The notes under the pieces: model-generated
What the model was told of the DNA's origin: nothing
What the model saw: the letters and a program-made list of their open reading frames with translations, nothing else
Databases searched by the model: none
In this document: positions 1 to 7,581 of the stretch, piece by piece
Layout of the letters: each line of letters opens with the position of its first letter
How positions within the stretch are numbered: the first letter of the stretch is position 1
Translations under genes and position numbers: made by a program
Assembly (NCBI RefSeq): GCF_007744515.1
Contig: NZ_CP036268.1
Coordinates: 1,126,529-1,190,528, forward strand
Length of the DNA: 64,000 nt
Reading direction: 5' to 3'
From: Stratiformator vulcanicus
Lineage (GTDB): Bacteria; Planctomycetota; Planctomycetia; Planctomycetales; Planctomycetaceae

Positions 1-774
1 GTCTGCCGGCTCAACGAGGGCGTTGTCGAGGTCGACGACTTTGAGCGTATCGGCCCGCTGGACGAGGTGCTTCAGGCCGCCCTCCCAGGTCAGGATCGCT
101 TCGCCGAGTTTGATGTGCTTGAGATTCGGGCAGGTCGAAAGGTGCTCCAACGTCTTATCACCAGTTTTTCCTTCCCACCAGGCACCCATTTGAATCGTTT
201 CGAGCGTCGGATGATTGCGGAGGTGAGCCATGCCTTCATCGGTGGCCTGCACGTGCCAGATCCGAAGCGACTTCAGTTGGTCGAGATCGGCACACGCCTT
301 CAGCCCGCCGTCGCCGAATCCGCCGCCCGCTAGGGTCACATTTGAAAGCTGGTCAAGCTCGGTCAAATACTTCAGCCCCGAGGCGTCGAAGTTTTCGATC
401 GGCTGGCTGCGATCAAAACCGTTGCTGTTGTGCCACAGCGTCAATCGCTGAAGCTCCGTGAAAGCGGCGAACGGCTTGAACTCTTCGTTCGAGAATCCCG
501 CCGAATTCGACGTCACATAAATGACGTGTCCGCTGGCGGGATCGTACGTGATTGTGCAGGTGCCGATGTCTTTCTTGGCCGCCTTCAAATTCTTGACGGT
601 GTATTCCTTCCGCTTTCCGCTGCGATCGGGCTTCTCGACCGGATCCGTTTTGAATCGATCGGCAATCTGCTCCCAAGCCGCCTGCTCGGCCGGATCGGCA
701 AGCTGAGCCTGAGCGAGGGGGGCGAGCAAACCGACAAAAAGCAATCCCGCAATGACACGACTAACCATCATCAT
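1..774 (-). CDS. Secreted leucine-rich-repeat-like protein, C-terminus cut by window edge
   Basis: This reading frame has no stop before base 1, so the 3' part lies outside the window; 258 codons are visible. The start is one of three consecutive ATG codons at 774-766. A GCAGGA Shine-Dalgarno-like run overlaps the first, so the third (768) has the best spacing. The N-terminus is a signal peptide (hydrophobic core, then AQAQ). From about residue 90 the protein shows degenerate 23-26-residue repeats of the type 'L..L.L......D.GL..L' (for example YLTELDQLSNVTLAG and DLDQLKSLRIW), as in bacterial leucine-rich-repeat proteins. A periplasmic or surface protein-protein interaction role is inferred. 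No enzyme motif is visible in the part present. Confidence 0.75.
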   Translation of the reverse strand, partial: MMMVSRVIAGLLFVGLLAPLAQAQLADPAEQAAWEQIADRFKTDPVEKPDRSGKRKEYTVKNLKAAKKDIGTCTITYDPASGHVIYVTSNSAGFSNEEFKPFAAFTELQRLTLWHNSNGFDRSQPIENFDASGLKYLTELDQLSNVTLAGGGFGDGGLKACADLDQLKSLRIWHVQATDEGMAHLRNHPTLETIQMGAWWEGKTGDKTLEHLSTCPNLKHIKLGEAILTWEGGLKHLVQRADTLKVVDLDNALVEPAD

Positions 775-905
775 TCCTGCGAAAGTATTGGGCTGATGAA
801 ATCACCGAACATTGATGCATATCAGCACCCTGCCGCGGCGATGTCTAGTCTCTGCTTTACCATATCTTGCAATTTCCGTTGGTCGCCGCGGACGATTGCG
901 GCAAC

Positions 906-1019
906 TCAGTCGGACGATGCAGGCGTTGCCAGCGCCTCCAAGACGGCCGGGTCAATGTCCTCGTCCACCCAGCGGACCGAGCCGTCGGCGTACGCGAAGA
1001 AGCAGAGACTTTGGATCGA
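906..1019 (-). pseudogene. Remnant of DUF1559 (H-X9-DG) pseudopilin-like gene, C-terminal scrap
   Basis: The last 37 codons before the stop at 906 read like the C-terminus of a planctomycete DUF1559 protein: the motif YADGSVRW followed by IDPAVLEALAT is the usual 'DGSVRF...ID...LRALAT' ending. DUF1559 proteins are normally about 300-400 residues with an N-terminal pilin-type signal. Here nothing recognisable precedes the motif, and the frame upstream is low-complexity. The scrap directly abuts the distal end of the cassette array at about 1171, suggesting that the array edge or an older rearrangement removed the rest. Confidence 0.6.
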
Positions 1020-1170
1020 GCAGATGAAACGAGCGCTGCAGAATCCGGTGGATGGAGCGGTAGCACGCATGCATGCGGACGACCTGCTTCGGCGTTGGCC
1101 TTGGCTTAAGCCTGAAGCGCTGCTTGCCATTGAGAGGCTAGTCAGAACATAGGCCCTTGACCGCATTGAC

Positions 1171-1263
<93 letters not shown>

Positions 1264-1264
1264 C

Positions 1265-1822
1265 CTATTCGGGCAACGATGCGAATTCGGCATCGTTGGA
1301 CTTGATGTAAGCATTGAGTTTTTTCATGACGCCATCCATCGCATCGAAATACAAGGCATCCGGCGAAGACTTGTCCTTGATTGCGTCCATCAGTTTGTAT
1401 TTTGATTGCCACATTTCCAGACGGCGGTCGATGTCGGCTGGCGGCGTGGAATTCGGGAATACGGCAAAAGCCTTCTCGAACGCAGCGGAAGCAGCTGAAG
1501 CACCGATGGTCTTGTAGGCTTGTCGGGTAAGCAGGAATTCAGGATCACCGGGAAAGTCACCTTCAAACAAATACTGAAACCCACCATTACCGATAATGCC
1601 GAAGGAGTGATAAACAAGCATCACCGTTTGTTGCGGTTTCGCAATCTTCGATGGGTCAACATCGTCACCGTGTTGCTTGAGGATACGTTCAAAAGTGACG
1701 TCGGCAAGATCGATGTCTGCCATCGGCGAGTCCTCATTTGCGTTAGATGTTGGGTTTGAAGTCTCCGCCCCACATCCAAGCAGCGTCGTAAGGGAAATCG
1801 CGATCAGTGCGATACGATGCAC
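1265..1822 (-). CDS. Cassette 5: DUF4375/DMP19-like lipoprotein
   Basis: This 185-residue protein starts at a GTG. It opens with a lipoprotein signal (lipobox LLGC, Cys about residue 17), so it is probably membrane-anchored and exported. Residues about 60-150 contain VYHSFGIIGNGGFQYLF followed by a helical stretch ending in FPN, which resembles the DUF4375 (DMP19) family, whose 'NGGF.Q.' motif is typical. The family function is not established. The gene sits alone between two attC-like sites (1171-1263 and 1843-1948), oriented like every other cassette, so it is best read as an integron gene cassette. No promoter is visible; expression may depend on upstream read-through. Confidence 0.65.
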   Translation of the reverse strand: MHRIALIAISLTTLLGCGAETSNPTSNANEDSPMADIDLADVTFERILKQHGDDVDPSKIAKPQQTVMLVYHSFGIIGNGGFQYLFEGDFPGDPEFLLTRQAYKTIGASAASAAFEKAFAVFPNSTPPADIDRRLEMWQSKYKLMDAIKDKSSPDALYFDAMDGVMKKLNAYIKSNDAEFASLPE

Positions 1823-1842
1823 GGCTGGAGTCTCATGCTGGC

Positions 1843-1948
1843 ATGACGTAAAAGGCTCAGTTGCCGGCCGCCCGCGGGAGCGAGCTCCAAACCGACAACA
1901 ACACCATATCGCGGGTGTCGCCGGTCAACTGCAGCCGGTGGTTAGGGG
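1843..1948 (-). other. attC-like site of cassette 4
   Basis: On the minus strand the site runs from CCCTAACCACC to TTTTACGTCATG. The arms are GGCTGCAGTTGACCGG and GCCGGCAACTGAGCC. They pair except for unpaired bases in the first arm, as in attC sites. It closely resembles the neighbouring site at 2419-2527. The right-hand core reads GTCA instead of GTTA, so the site may be recombination-defective. Confidence 0.75.
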
Positions 1949-1952
1949 GTAC

Positions 1953-2408
1953 CTACCAGCGAAACACGACGACTGGATAGCCCGGCAAAGGGTTCCGGTC
2001 GAGATCAAGCAGGACTGCGGCCAGGACTCTCTCGTCGTCAATCTTGCCTTCGCCATATTCGCGGTAAACCTTATCGAGCGTGCGACCGGCAATCTCGGGA
2101 TATCTCGCCCGCAAAGACCTGGCGAGCTTGCGTAGCGAGAAGAACTGATCGCCAAAAGGATCATCCGGGTCAGAATCCGGGAACTCCTCAACGAGCAAGC
2201 CAATCGAGTCGCCTTCGCTCAACTCGCCAACGACGCTTTCAAGCTTCTGTGGCGAGAGAGCTTGATAAGAGAATTGGAAGAACGTCTCTCGATCGGCACA
2301 CCCTTGAAGCGGCTCATGTTTGTACGCGGCGATGATCTGGTCCCGTAGGGGGTCGTCTGTGCCGGCGACGACGTCATCGACGCCACGCATGTCAACGGAA
2401 AAGCTCAT
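1953..2408 (-). CDS. Cassette 4: hypothetical acidic protein
   Basis: This 151-residue protein starts at ATG 2408. The purine-rich end of the preceding attC core (GTTAGGGGGC) lies 7-9 bases upstream and could serve as its ribosome binding site. The sequence is soluble, acidic and has no signal peptide or membrane segment. I do not recognise a family. Its placement between two attC-like sites, with no other gene in the unit, marks it as a gene cassette. Orphan proteins of this kind are the usual cargo of chromosomal integrons. Confidence 0.6.
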   Translation of the reverse strand: MSFSVDMRGVDDVVAGTDDPLRDQIIAAYKHEPLQGCADRETFFQFSYQALSPQKLESVVGELSEGDSIGLLVEEFPDSDPDDPFGDQFFSLRKLARSLRARYPEIAGRTLDKVYREYGEGKIDDERVLAAVLLDLDRNPLPGYPVVVFRW

Positions 2409-2418
2409 CGCCGAAGCC

Positions 2419-2527
2419 CCCTAACGTAAAAGGCTCAGTTGCCGGCCGCCTGCGGAGAGCAAGCGCCAAACCAACAACATCATTCTACTCGCGGGCGTTG
2501 CCGGTCAACTGCAGCCGGTGGTTAGCT
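2419..2527 (-). other. attC-like site of cassette 3
   Basis: On the minus strand the site begins at AGCTAACCACC, where the TAA is also the stop codon of the cassette 3 gene, and ends at TTTTACGTTAGGGGGC, a consensus-like GTTRRR core. The arms GGCTGCAGTTGACCGGC and GCCGGCAACTGAGCC pair with extrahelical bases. This site and the one at 1843-1948 are clearly related in sequence. Confidence 0.8.
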
Positions 2528-3112
2528 GCTGACCCAGATCAACCCCAGATGTCTATTGACCACGTCCCGTGTTGAATCTGCGAAATCGGAAAATTCCTTG
2601 ACAAGCTCGTCACACTCGTCATCCGACGGTTCGAAGGTTTCCCCTTGCGTTCGAAGCCACTCGGTGTAGCGTGACTTGATTGCTGGAGGGTCTACTGCAG
2701 CGATCAACTTGGCCAACTTAGGAAGCTGCTCGCTCTTGAAGGCGTAATCTTCCCCAGTTAAGTTGATCGCTGAGTGCTTATGATTTGTAAGCCAAGTTTG
2801 GAAGATGGAACCACTTCCATCGACAAACTCGGAAGTTCCATTGAGGAGCAAGTGGTATAGGTCGACGTTCCGGTGGTTCACCTCGGGGCCAATCATGATA
2901 GCCTCAGAATCCGGCCAATCTTCAGGAACCACCGCCGCTGGTTGCTTAGCGACCGACTGTCCTGTCAGACGCTGCCACAATGTGCGCTTGAGGCGCTTAG
3001 GCTGGATTTCCGGCATACTGCCCTCAACATAGGCCCAGAGCGAGTCTGGATTCGACTTGATGAAATCGATGTGATGGTCTGGTGCTACAAAAATGCATAG
3101 ATAGGTTGCCAT
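2522..3112 (-). CDS. Cassette 3: DUF1877-like protein
   Basis: The protein is 196 residues and soluble. The start chosen is ATG 3112 (a TTG sits one codon upstream) with AGAGGGG as ribosome binding site. The N-terminus (YLCIFVAP followed by a helix with SLWAYVEG) and the C-terminal half (KLAKLIAAVDPPAIKSRY, then an acidic stretch, then GLIWVSS at the end) have the layout of DUF1877 proteins, a family of unknown function often found near effector/immunity loci. I see this as resemblance, not proof. The TAA stop lies inside the left core of the following attC-like site, a common cassette arrangement. Confidence 0.6.
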   Translation of the reverse strand: MATYLCIFVAPDHHIDFIKSNPDSLWAYVEGSMPEIQPKRLKRTLWQRLTGQSVAKQPAAVVPEDWPDSEAIMIGPEVNHRNVDLYHLLLNGTSEFVDGSGSIFQTWLTNHKHSAINLTGEDYAFKSEQLPKLAKLIAAVDPPAIKSRYTEWLRTQGETFEPSDDECDELVKEFSDFADSTRDVVNRHLGLIWVSS

Positions 3113-3126
3113 CAAGCCCCTCTAAG

Positions 3127-3219
3127 CAGCTAACGACCCGCATCACGGGGCGGCGGGAGTCAACTTTGTTTTCACAATCCGCTGGCCACCGCCGCTCCCG
3201 TGCATGCGATGGTTCGCCC
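3127..3219 (-). other. attC-like site of cassette 2
   Basis: On the minus strand the site begins GGGCGAACC and ends GGGTCGTTAGCTGC. The arms GCATGCACGGGAGCGGCGG and CCGCCGCCCCGTGATGC are complementary apart from two bases missing in the second arm, giving the extrahelical bases expected for attC. The spacer between arms is about 32 bases. The GGGAGCGGCGG portion is shared with the sites at 1171-1263 and 3688-3781. Confidence 0.8.
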
Positions 3220-3231
3220 AGTAGATGGTTT

Positions 3232-3672
3232 TCAAAAGTAGCGCCCCAATGTTACCTGAATGGTTCCGTTCACTACGCTGCCGACGACGGCACCGGCGCC
3301 AGGCAGCAGACACCACGGCAGCGGAAACAACCCGGCAAACATACAGCCGATGGCGATAATGATCACAGCTTTAACACCATCTTCGATCACCGATTCACCA
3401 AGCAAACAGAATAGACCGGCAAAAGCACAGGACGCAATTCCCAGTGCTGCGTGCAACCGGCCAACATTGAAATCATAGCCAAGGGCAAGACCATGCATGG
3501 CCCAGAACACCGCCCCAATCAATGTGATCCCGATCACAGCATTTCGGATAGCGTTCTTCTGAATGACCGGCCAGCGTCGAGTATCGCCACGGACAGATTC
3601 CGCGAGCAATTCCGGCGGCACCGCTTCCGGGTCTCGATCGGCAATTTCACGGACTCTCGCCTTCCATCCCAT
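3232..3672 (-). CDS. Cassette 2: small integral membrane protein
   Basis: The start is placed at ATG 3672 (protein beginning MGWKARVREI). An in-frame start further upstream would lie inside the preceding attC-like site and would translate it. The 146-residue product has a charged N-terminal 40 residues and then about three hydrophobic segments (around VIGITLIGAVFWAM, AALGIASCAFAGLFCLL and VIIIAIGCMFAGLF), so it is an inner-membrane protein. No family is recognised. It occupies a single-gene unit between the attC-like sites at 3127-3219 and 3688-3781. Confidence 0.6.
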   Translation of the reverse strand: MGWKARVREIADRDPEAVPPELLAESVRGDTRRWPVIQKNAIRNAVIGITLIGAVFWAMHGLALGYDFNVGRLHAALGIASCAFAGLFCLLGESVIEDGVKAVIIIAIGCMFAGLFPLPWCLLPGAGAVVGSVVNGTIQVTLGRYF

Positions 3673-3687
3673 TAGTGCTCTCGTGTG

Positions 3688-3781
3688 GGCGAACGTCCGA
3701 GCTAACCGGGCGGCGGACAGCGAATTTCGAAAACCACTACACGCGCCCAACCGCCGCTCCGGTTGAGCGATTTGTTATGCG
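3688..3781 (-). other. attC-like site of cassette 1
   Basis: On the minus strand the site reads GCATAACAAATCGCTC at its left end and GGTTAGCTCGGACGTTCGC at its right end. The arms GCTCAACCGGAGCGGCGG and CCGCCGCCCGGTTAGC pair with bases missing in the second arm. Left and right core regions, paired arms and spacer are all in the order expected for attC, and the TAA of the cassette 1 gene lies in the left core. Confidence 0.82.
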
Positions 3782-4578
3782 ATACTCTTCGCAGGGGATA
3801 CAAGGCCAGCTCGTTCCGAGATGTAACGATGTAGATGCGGTATTCCCGCGATGCCGACAGTTTTGATCTCTAAGGCCAACGCTGCGACAGTGACTGCCGG
3901 GACATACGTTACCCAAGGCAGACTGGTTGTGACATCACTCAGGGCAGGGGTCTCGCCGTTATCACCCATAATAAAAAGCGTTTTGTCGGAGAACTCTTCG
4001 GCCATCCACCGAGACTCGAATTCGACAATCGGTGACTCCGTTCGAGTATCCAAAACGACTAGCGCTACGCAATCTGCAATCTTGCGAACACTGTCCTTCC
4101 AAGTTTGGTCATCGTCATCAAAAGTGCGAAATACGTGCCCTGCGTATCGGAAGTTGCCATCACTTGCCGCGTTTACGTTGAGGAGAGTTGCGACGATTCC
4201 ACCATGCAGAAGAGAGATGAGACCTCTCTGAAGTCGGAACAAAGAGTCTGATGACGTGCCCAACAGGAGAACGATAGGAACTCGCCCAGCAAATAGCGCC
4301 CTGGCAACTGCAAGTGCTGCGAAGGAGCCACCAATAAGTGTCCCGACTCCACCGAAGTAAAAGCCGATGAGTGCGACCGAGAGGTATTGGACGATCTCCC
4401 GTGCAAATGATGTCCTCTTTCTTCCCGGGGCGGAAGCGCGTTTCGAACGGCCATGGATGCGCCACATCGTTGGAACGACGGGCAAGAACTTCCAGCCGTA
4501 GCAGCGAATCATCGGCACCCAAGAATACATCGCAATCGCAATGAGTGCGAACCAAGAGATGTAGAACAGGTAACTCAT
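3775..4578 (-). CDS. Cassette 1: membrane-anchored protein with a Rossmann/TIR-like cytosolic region
   Basis: This 267-residue protein begins at ATG 4578, 26 bases after the attI-like crossover point. It has an N-terminal hydrophobic segment (residues about 3-25), a basic loop, and a second hydrophobic region (about 66-95). A soluble domain of about 170 residues follows. That domain alternates predicted strands and helices (VPIVLLLGTSSDSLFRL, CVALVVLDTRTESPIVEFE, KTLFIMGDNG), and its SPIVEFE segment sits where TIR-like or nucleotide-binding effector domains carry a catalytic acid. That comparison is by eye and weak. The stop codon is within the attC-like site. As first cassette it should be the best expressed if a promoter lies in the integrase/attI region. 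Confidence 0.6.
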   Translation of the reverse strand: MSYLFYISWFALIAIAMYSWVPMIRCYGWKFLPVVPTMWRIHGRSKRASAPGRKRTSFAREIVQYLSVALIGFYFGGVGTLIGGSFAALAVARALFAGRVPIVLLLGTSSDSLFRLQRGLISLLHGGIVATLLNVNAASDGNFRYAGHVFRTFDDDDQTWKDSVRKIADCVALVVLDTRTESPIVEFESRWMAEEFSDKTLFIMGDNGETPALSDVTTSLPWVTYVPAVTVAALALEIKTVGIAGIPHLHRYISERAGLVSPAKSIA

Positions 4579-4603
4579 GGTGAATGTGATGACTCTATCG
4601 CAG

Positions 4604-4640
4604 AACTAGTGTTTATCAGGAATGATTCCGAATAACGTGC
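4604..4640 (-). other. Putative attI integration site
   Basis: The 37 bases read on the minus strand from GCACGTTATTCGG to ACTAGTT match 31 of 37 bases at 11020-11056 on the plus strand. The match stops exactly at GTT, the trinucleotide where integron recombination cuts (G^TT). After GTT the two loci are unrelated, each leading into a different small gene. It lies between the integrase remnant and cassette 1, where an attI site belongs. The tail of the integrase reading frame overlaps it. Confidence 0.6.
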
Positions 4641-4995
4641 GCACGATATTCGGAATGAAATTGGACGAAGTCGGCCGGGCTGCGGACGCCGCGACTGCCA
4701 CTATTGAGTCCATGCGTGTCGACCATTGTCGTCCGAACGTCCCGCTGTAATTCGATAACCTGTGGCCAAGGAGTTCCTGCACCGTTCGGATATCGTAACC
4801 GGCTTCGATCAAGTGCGTCGCGAACGAGTGCCGGAACGTGTGGGCTCTGACTCTCTTCGTGATATAGCTCCGAATGGTTGCGGCTCGAATTGACCTCGAC
4901 ACGGACGACTCGTGCGGGTGATGGCGGCGGCGCATCCCGGCGGCAGCGTTCCGAGCGCGATTGAGTGTCGCTGCGATCACAATCTCGAAGACAAA
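4616..4995 (-). pseudogene. intI: Integron integrase (IntI) remnant, frameshifted and 5'-truncated
   Basis: About 110 codons of the C-terminal catalytic part survive. In one frame RRRHHPHES and then [28 protein letters not shown] are strongly IntI-like: HxxR is at 4834-4845 and the LLGH histidine at 4762-4764. A 17-base insertion (4745-4761) then shifts the frame. In the new frame RDVRTTM and [12 protein letters not shown] continue the IntI ending. The catalytic Tyr of the YTH motif is Asp (VDTH). The N-terminal core-binding domain, first catalytic Arg and Lys are absent. The gene is therefore dead. It points in the same direction as the cassettes, the inverted layout reported (from memory) for Treponema denticola and some planctomycetes. 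Confidence 0.85.
4625..4656. repeat. Near-perfect 32-bp palindrome at the integrase end/attI
   Basis: The left half ATTCCGAATAACGTGC and the right half GCACGATATTCGGAAT are reverse complements with a single mismatch in 16 base pairs. The palindrome covers the left part of the putative attI site and the last codons of the integrase remnant. It could be a binding site for the recombinase, an operator, or a weak transcription stop. It is not U-tailed like a standard terminator. Confidence 0.7.
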
Positions 4996-5174
4996 ATTTG
5001 CCGAGCAACGTGCCACGGAATCACACCTGAGTACAACGTCGACTGTTACTGGGTTCAGCATAAGACGCTGACGCTCACACCGAAACAGTATTTGGATTCC
5101 AGACTCCCATTCGCGCCGACGGCGATTGCGGCGAAGATGCAGCCGCGCTGTCAGGCCACAGGGAAGGGGACGCG

Positions 5175-6011
5175 ATGGGGAACGGATTTGAGCGGCTGGC
5201 GATTTTGATGTGCCCGCCTGATTACTTCGGGATCGAGTACGAGATCAATCCGTGGATGAGCCGCTCGCGGCAGAGTGATCATGACGAGGCGGTCCGGCAA
5301 TGGCAGGCGCTTCGCGAGGTCTTTGACAGGCTCGGCGTCGACATCCGAGAAATGGAGCCGAAGCCGGGGTTGCCCGATCTCGTCTTCACGGCCAACGCGG
5401 GATTGATCCATCGACAAACGGTTTACTTGTCGCGGTTCCGCCACGCAGCCCGGCAGGGCGAGACGCCGCTCAATAAAGAGTGGTTCGAGTCGGCGGGATT
5501 CGAGCCGATCGAACTGCCCGAGGGCTTTGACTTCGAAGGCGCGGGCGACGCGCTGTTCTGCGGAGAGACACTATTCGCCGGTTACATCTTTCGCTCACAC
5601 GCCAACGCGATGCAGTGGGTGGGGGACCAGATCGGCTGCCGGGTGATTCCGCTGCAACTCGTCGATGAGCGGTACTATCATCTCGATACCTGCTTCTGCC
5701 CGCTCGATGCCGAAACGGCGATCTACCATCCGGCGGCGTTCGACGACTACGGTCGCTCTGCGCTCGAAGCAGCCGTGCCGAAATTGATTGCCGTCGACCC
5801 GGTCGAAGCGCAGCGGTTCTGCTGCAACGCCGTCGTGATCGGTCGGCACGTCGTACTCAACACGGGCTGCCCGCTGCTGGAACAGTCGCTGCACGACATC
5901 GGATTCGATACGACAGCGACCCCGCTCGATGAATTTCTCAAGGCGGGCGGCAGTGCGAAGTGCCTGACGTTAAGGCTCGACGGAGAAGAAGCCGCCGTTT
6001 GGTCGGGCTGA
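5175..6011 (+). CDS. Arginine dihydrolase-type guanidine-modifying enzyme (ArgZ/AgrE N-domain family)
   Basis: The protein is 278 residues with a clear ribosome site (AGGGAAGGGG) before ATG 5175. It matches the amidinotransferase/DDAH fold. Residues [17 protein letters not shown] (11-27), the substrate-binding FTANAG (71-76, Asn74), FEGAGDAL (120-127), the catalytic His in HLDTCF (His169) and the nucleophile Cys263 in GGSAKCLT are all present. This combination is what I know from cyanobacterial arginine dihydrolase ArgZ/AgrE, which converts arginine to ornithine, ammonia and CO2. The Asn in FTANAG is associated with dihydrolase rather than deiminase activity. A citrulline-forming or dimethylarginine-hydrolysing activity cannot be excluded. 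The 3' end overlaps the convergent gene by 42 bp. Confidence 0.8.
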   Translation: MGNGFERLAILMCPPDYFGIEYEINPWMSRSRQSDHDEAVRQWQALREVFDRLGVDIREMEPKPGLPDLVFTANAGLIHRQTVYLSRFRHAARQGETPLNKEWFESAGFEPIELPEGFDFEGAGDALFCGETLFAGYIFRSHANAMQWVGDQIGCRVIPLQLVDERYYHLDTCFCPLDAETAIYHPAAFDDYGRSALEAAVPKLIAVDPVEAQRFCCNAVVIGRHVVLNTGCPLLEQSLHDIGFDTTATPLDEFLKAGGSAKCLTLRLDGEEAAVWSG

Positions 6012-7208
6012 CGTCAACGGCAAACGCCTCAGGCCGGATGTGTTACGTCGGCCCGTCAGTCGTTCGTCGTGGAGGTACGGCGAACCTGTCCGCACTCGGA
6101 GCGACTCCCGCAACCCCGATTCATCTCGCAGCAGCAGCGAAATGGGTTCGGCTTCAAAGACGCCCTCGCCCGGCACAGTCAATTGGACGAACAGCGTTGC
6201 CTCCGCAGTGACGTTCGGATTGTGCGCCGGCACCGGGGAGGTCAGCCGCAGCGCGATGAAGTCCGCATTTCCCCGCTCAAAAGACCGCGTCCAGGTCGCC
6301 AGTTGCTTCGGTCGGCCGAGTTGTTTGGTGACATAGCCATCGGTGACCGGAATCGTTCGCTGAGCGCGTGCAACGAGTCGAAAGCGAGCCGTCCCGCCCG
6401 GAAATCGCATCGGCCCTGCCGATGCCGCGAACGGGACCCTGACGGCAATCGCGGTGACGTCGGCTGTACCGCCCGTCCGCAGCGGAATCGCTTCGACCCG
6501 CAATTGTCCGATCGGCGCTGCCGCCCGTCCGGGAACCTCAGCCGCTGGCAATGGAACATCGGGCGGCAACGCCGGGGAATCAAATTGGAAAAGTGTGGGC
6601 GCAATGATTTGCTGCACGCGGGCGGCTCGCGCGGCCCCCAATAGCACCGCGGCTTCACGCGGTGCTACCGGACCGGCTTCTGGCGGTAGGAGATCACGAT
6701 ACGCCGCCAACGGATCGGGCCGAGCGCCGAGTACTACGGCATCGACGGGGCGATACGCCCGGGAGAACGGCCGCACGATGACAGCGGGCCGCGGGACAGC
6801 CGGTCCGTCGCACGAGTGATTTCGCTCGGGACCGTGGACGGGCCGAGAGGCAGTTTCAATACCAGCCAGAGGCGCAAGCCGATGGTCGATCAACCAGTGA
6901 TTTTCCCGACGGCTTGCGCCTCGGGCTTGTAGGTCAGACGATTTGAGATCGCTTCGCGAGCCCGAGGGCACCCGTTTTCGCGTGATCACGATTCGACCGT
7001 CGTCGGAGCGGAGTCGGCGTTCATCCGCTTCGGCACCGACCGATGCTTCCATCGTCGAGCCCGCCAACGCCTGCTCGACACCGAACGTCGGCGAGTCCGT
7101 CAGGATGATCAGCGCGATCGCCATTCCGGCCGCGAATTGGGCCGGCGTTAGGAATCGCGAATCGCCCCGCTGAGATTGTCGGCGGAGGAACTCGAGGTGG
7201 CGGAGCAT
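5970..7208 (-). CDS. Hypothetical exported protein, Pro/Ala/Arg-rich
   Basis: This 412-residue protein starts at ATG 7208. A hydrophobic segment at about residues 24-38 (AQFAAGMAIALIILT) acts as a signal anchor or uncleaved signal. The C-terminal half (about 235-375) has alternating hydrophobic strands (DVTAIAVRVPF, ARFRLVARAQRTIPV, AEATLFVQLTVPG) suggestive of a beta-sandwich domain. I know no named family for it. It converges on the arginine dihydrolase-like gene and overlaps its last 42 bp, so each transcript runs antisense to the end of the other. Confidence 0.6.
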   Translation of the reverse strand: MLRHLEFLRRQSQRGDSRFLTPAQFAAGMAIALIILTDSPTFGVEQALAGSTMEASVGAEADERRLRSDDGRIVITRKRVPSGSRSDLKSSDLQARGASRRENHWLIDHRLAPLAGIETASRPVHGPERNHSCDGPAVPRPAVIVRPFSRAYRPVDAVVLGARPDPLAAYRDLLPPEAGPVAPREAAVLLGAARAARVQQIIAPTLFQFDSPALPPDVPLPAAEVPGRAAAPIGQLRVEAIPLRTGGTADVTAIAVRVPFAASAGPMRFPGGTARFRLVARAQRTIPVTDGYVTKQLGRPKQLATWTRSFERGNADFIALRLTSPVPAHNPNVTAEATLFVQLTVPGEGVFEAEPISLLLRDESGLRESLRVRTGSPYLHDERLTGRRNTSGLRRLPLTSARPNGGFFSVEP

Positions 7209-7581
7209 GGCGAAAACTGAAAGTGTCGTGGATGGCTTCGGCCATCATCACCACGCAAATCACAGTCCCGAGGCCTCCCCGGCCAAATCCCCTCGTCTTC
7301 CGTCAGAACCGATTGTCGTTTTGTTCAAATCGTTGCACAGCCGCCGAACGGATGTTGCCCTAAGGCCACAGTGTCGTTTCGCATGTTGCCGAATGGCCTC
7401 ACCTCCGCGGCATCAGAAATCAGGGGCAACTTGACACTTTCGGGCCGCATCGGGATGATTCCCACTGTCAAATCGGGCGATCTGCATGTCATCCGTCGTG
7501 AGCCTGCCTCTCGGCGGGCCAGATACCGTTCGTCACTTTTCGTATTTCATTTTTGGATCGCTCCCCAAAAGGTGGTGCCGC
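7209..7581. other. Intergenic region between divergent genes
   Basis: About 370 bases separate the divergent starts at 7208 (minus) and 7582 (plus). Promoters for both sides are expected here. I see no clear repeat, RNA gene or terminator in it. A GGTGG purine run lies just upstream of ATG 7582. Confidence 0.4.

Noticed and set aside
430-1152. Plus-strand frame of 240 codons over the left edge genes
   Set aside because: It runs against the LRR-like gene and the DUF1559 remnant and crosses intergenic sequence; no protein motif.
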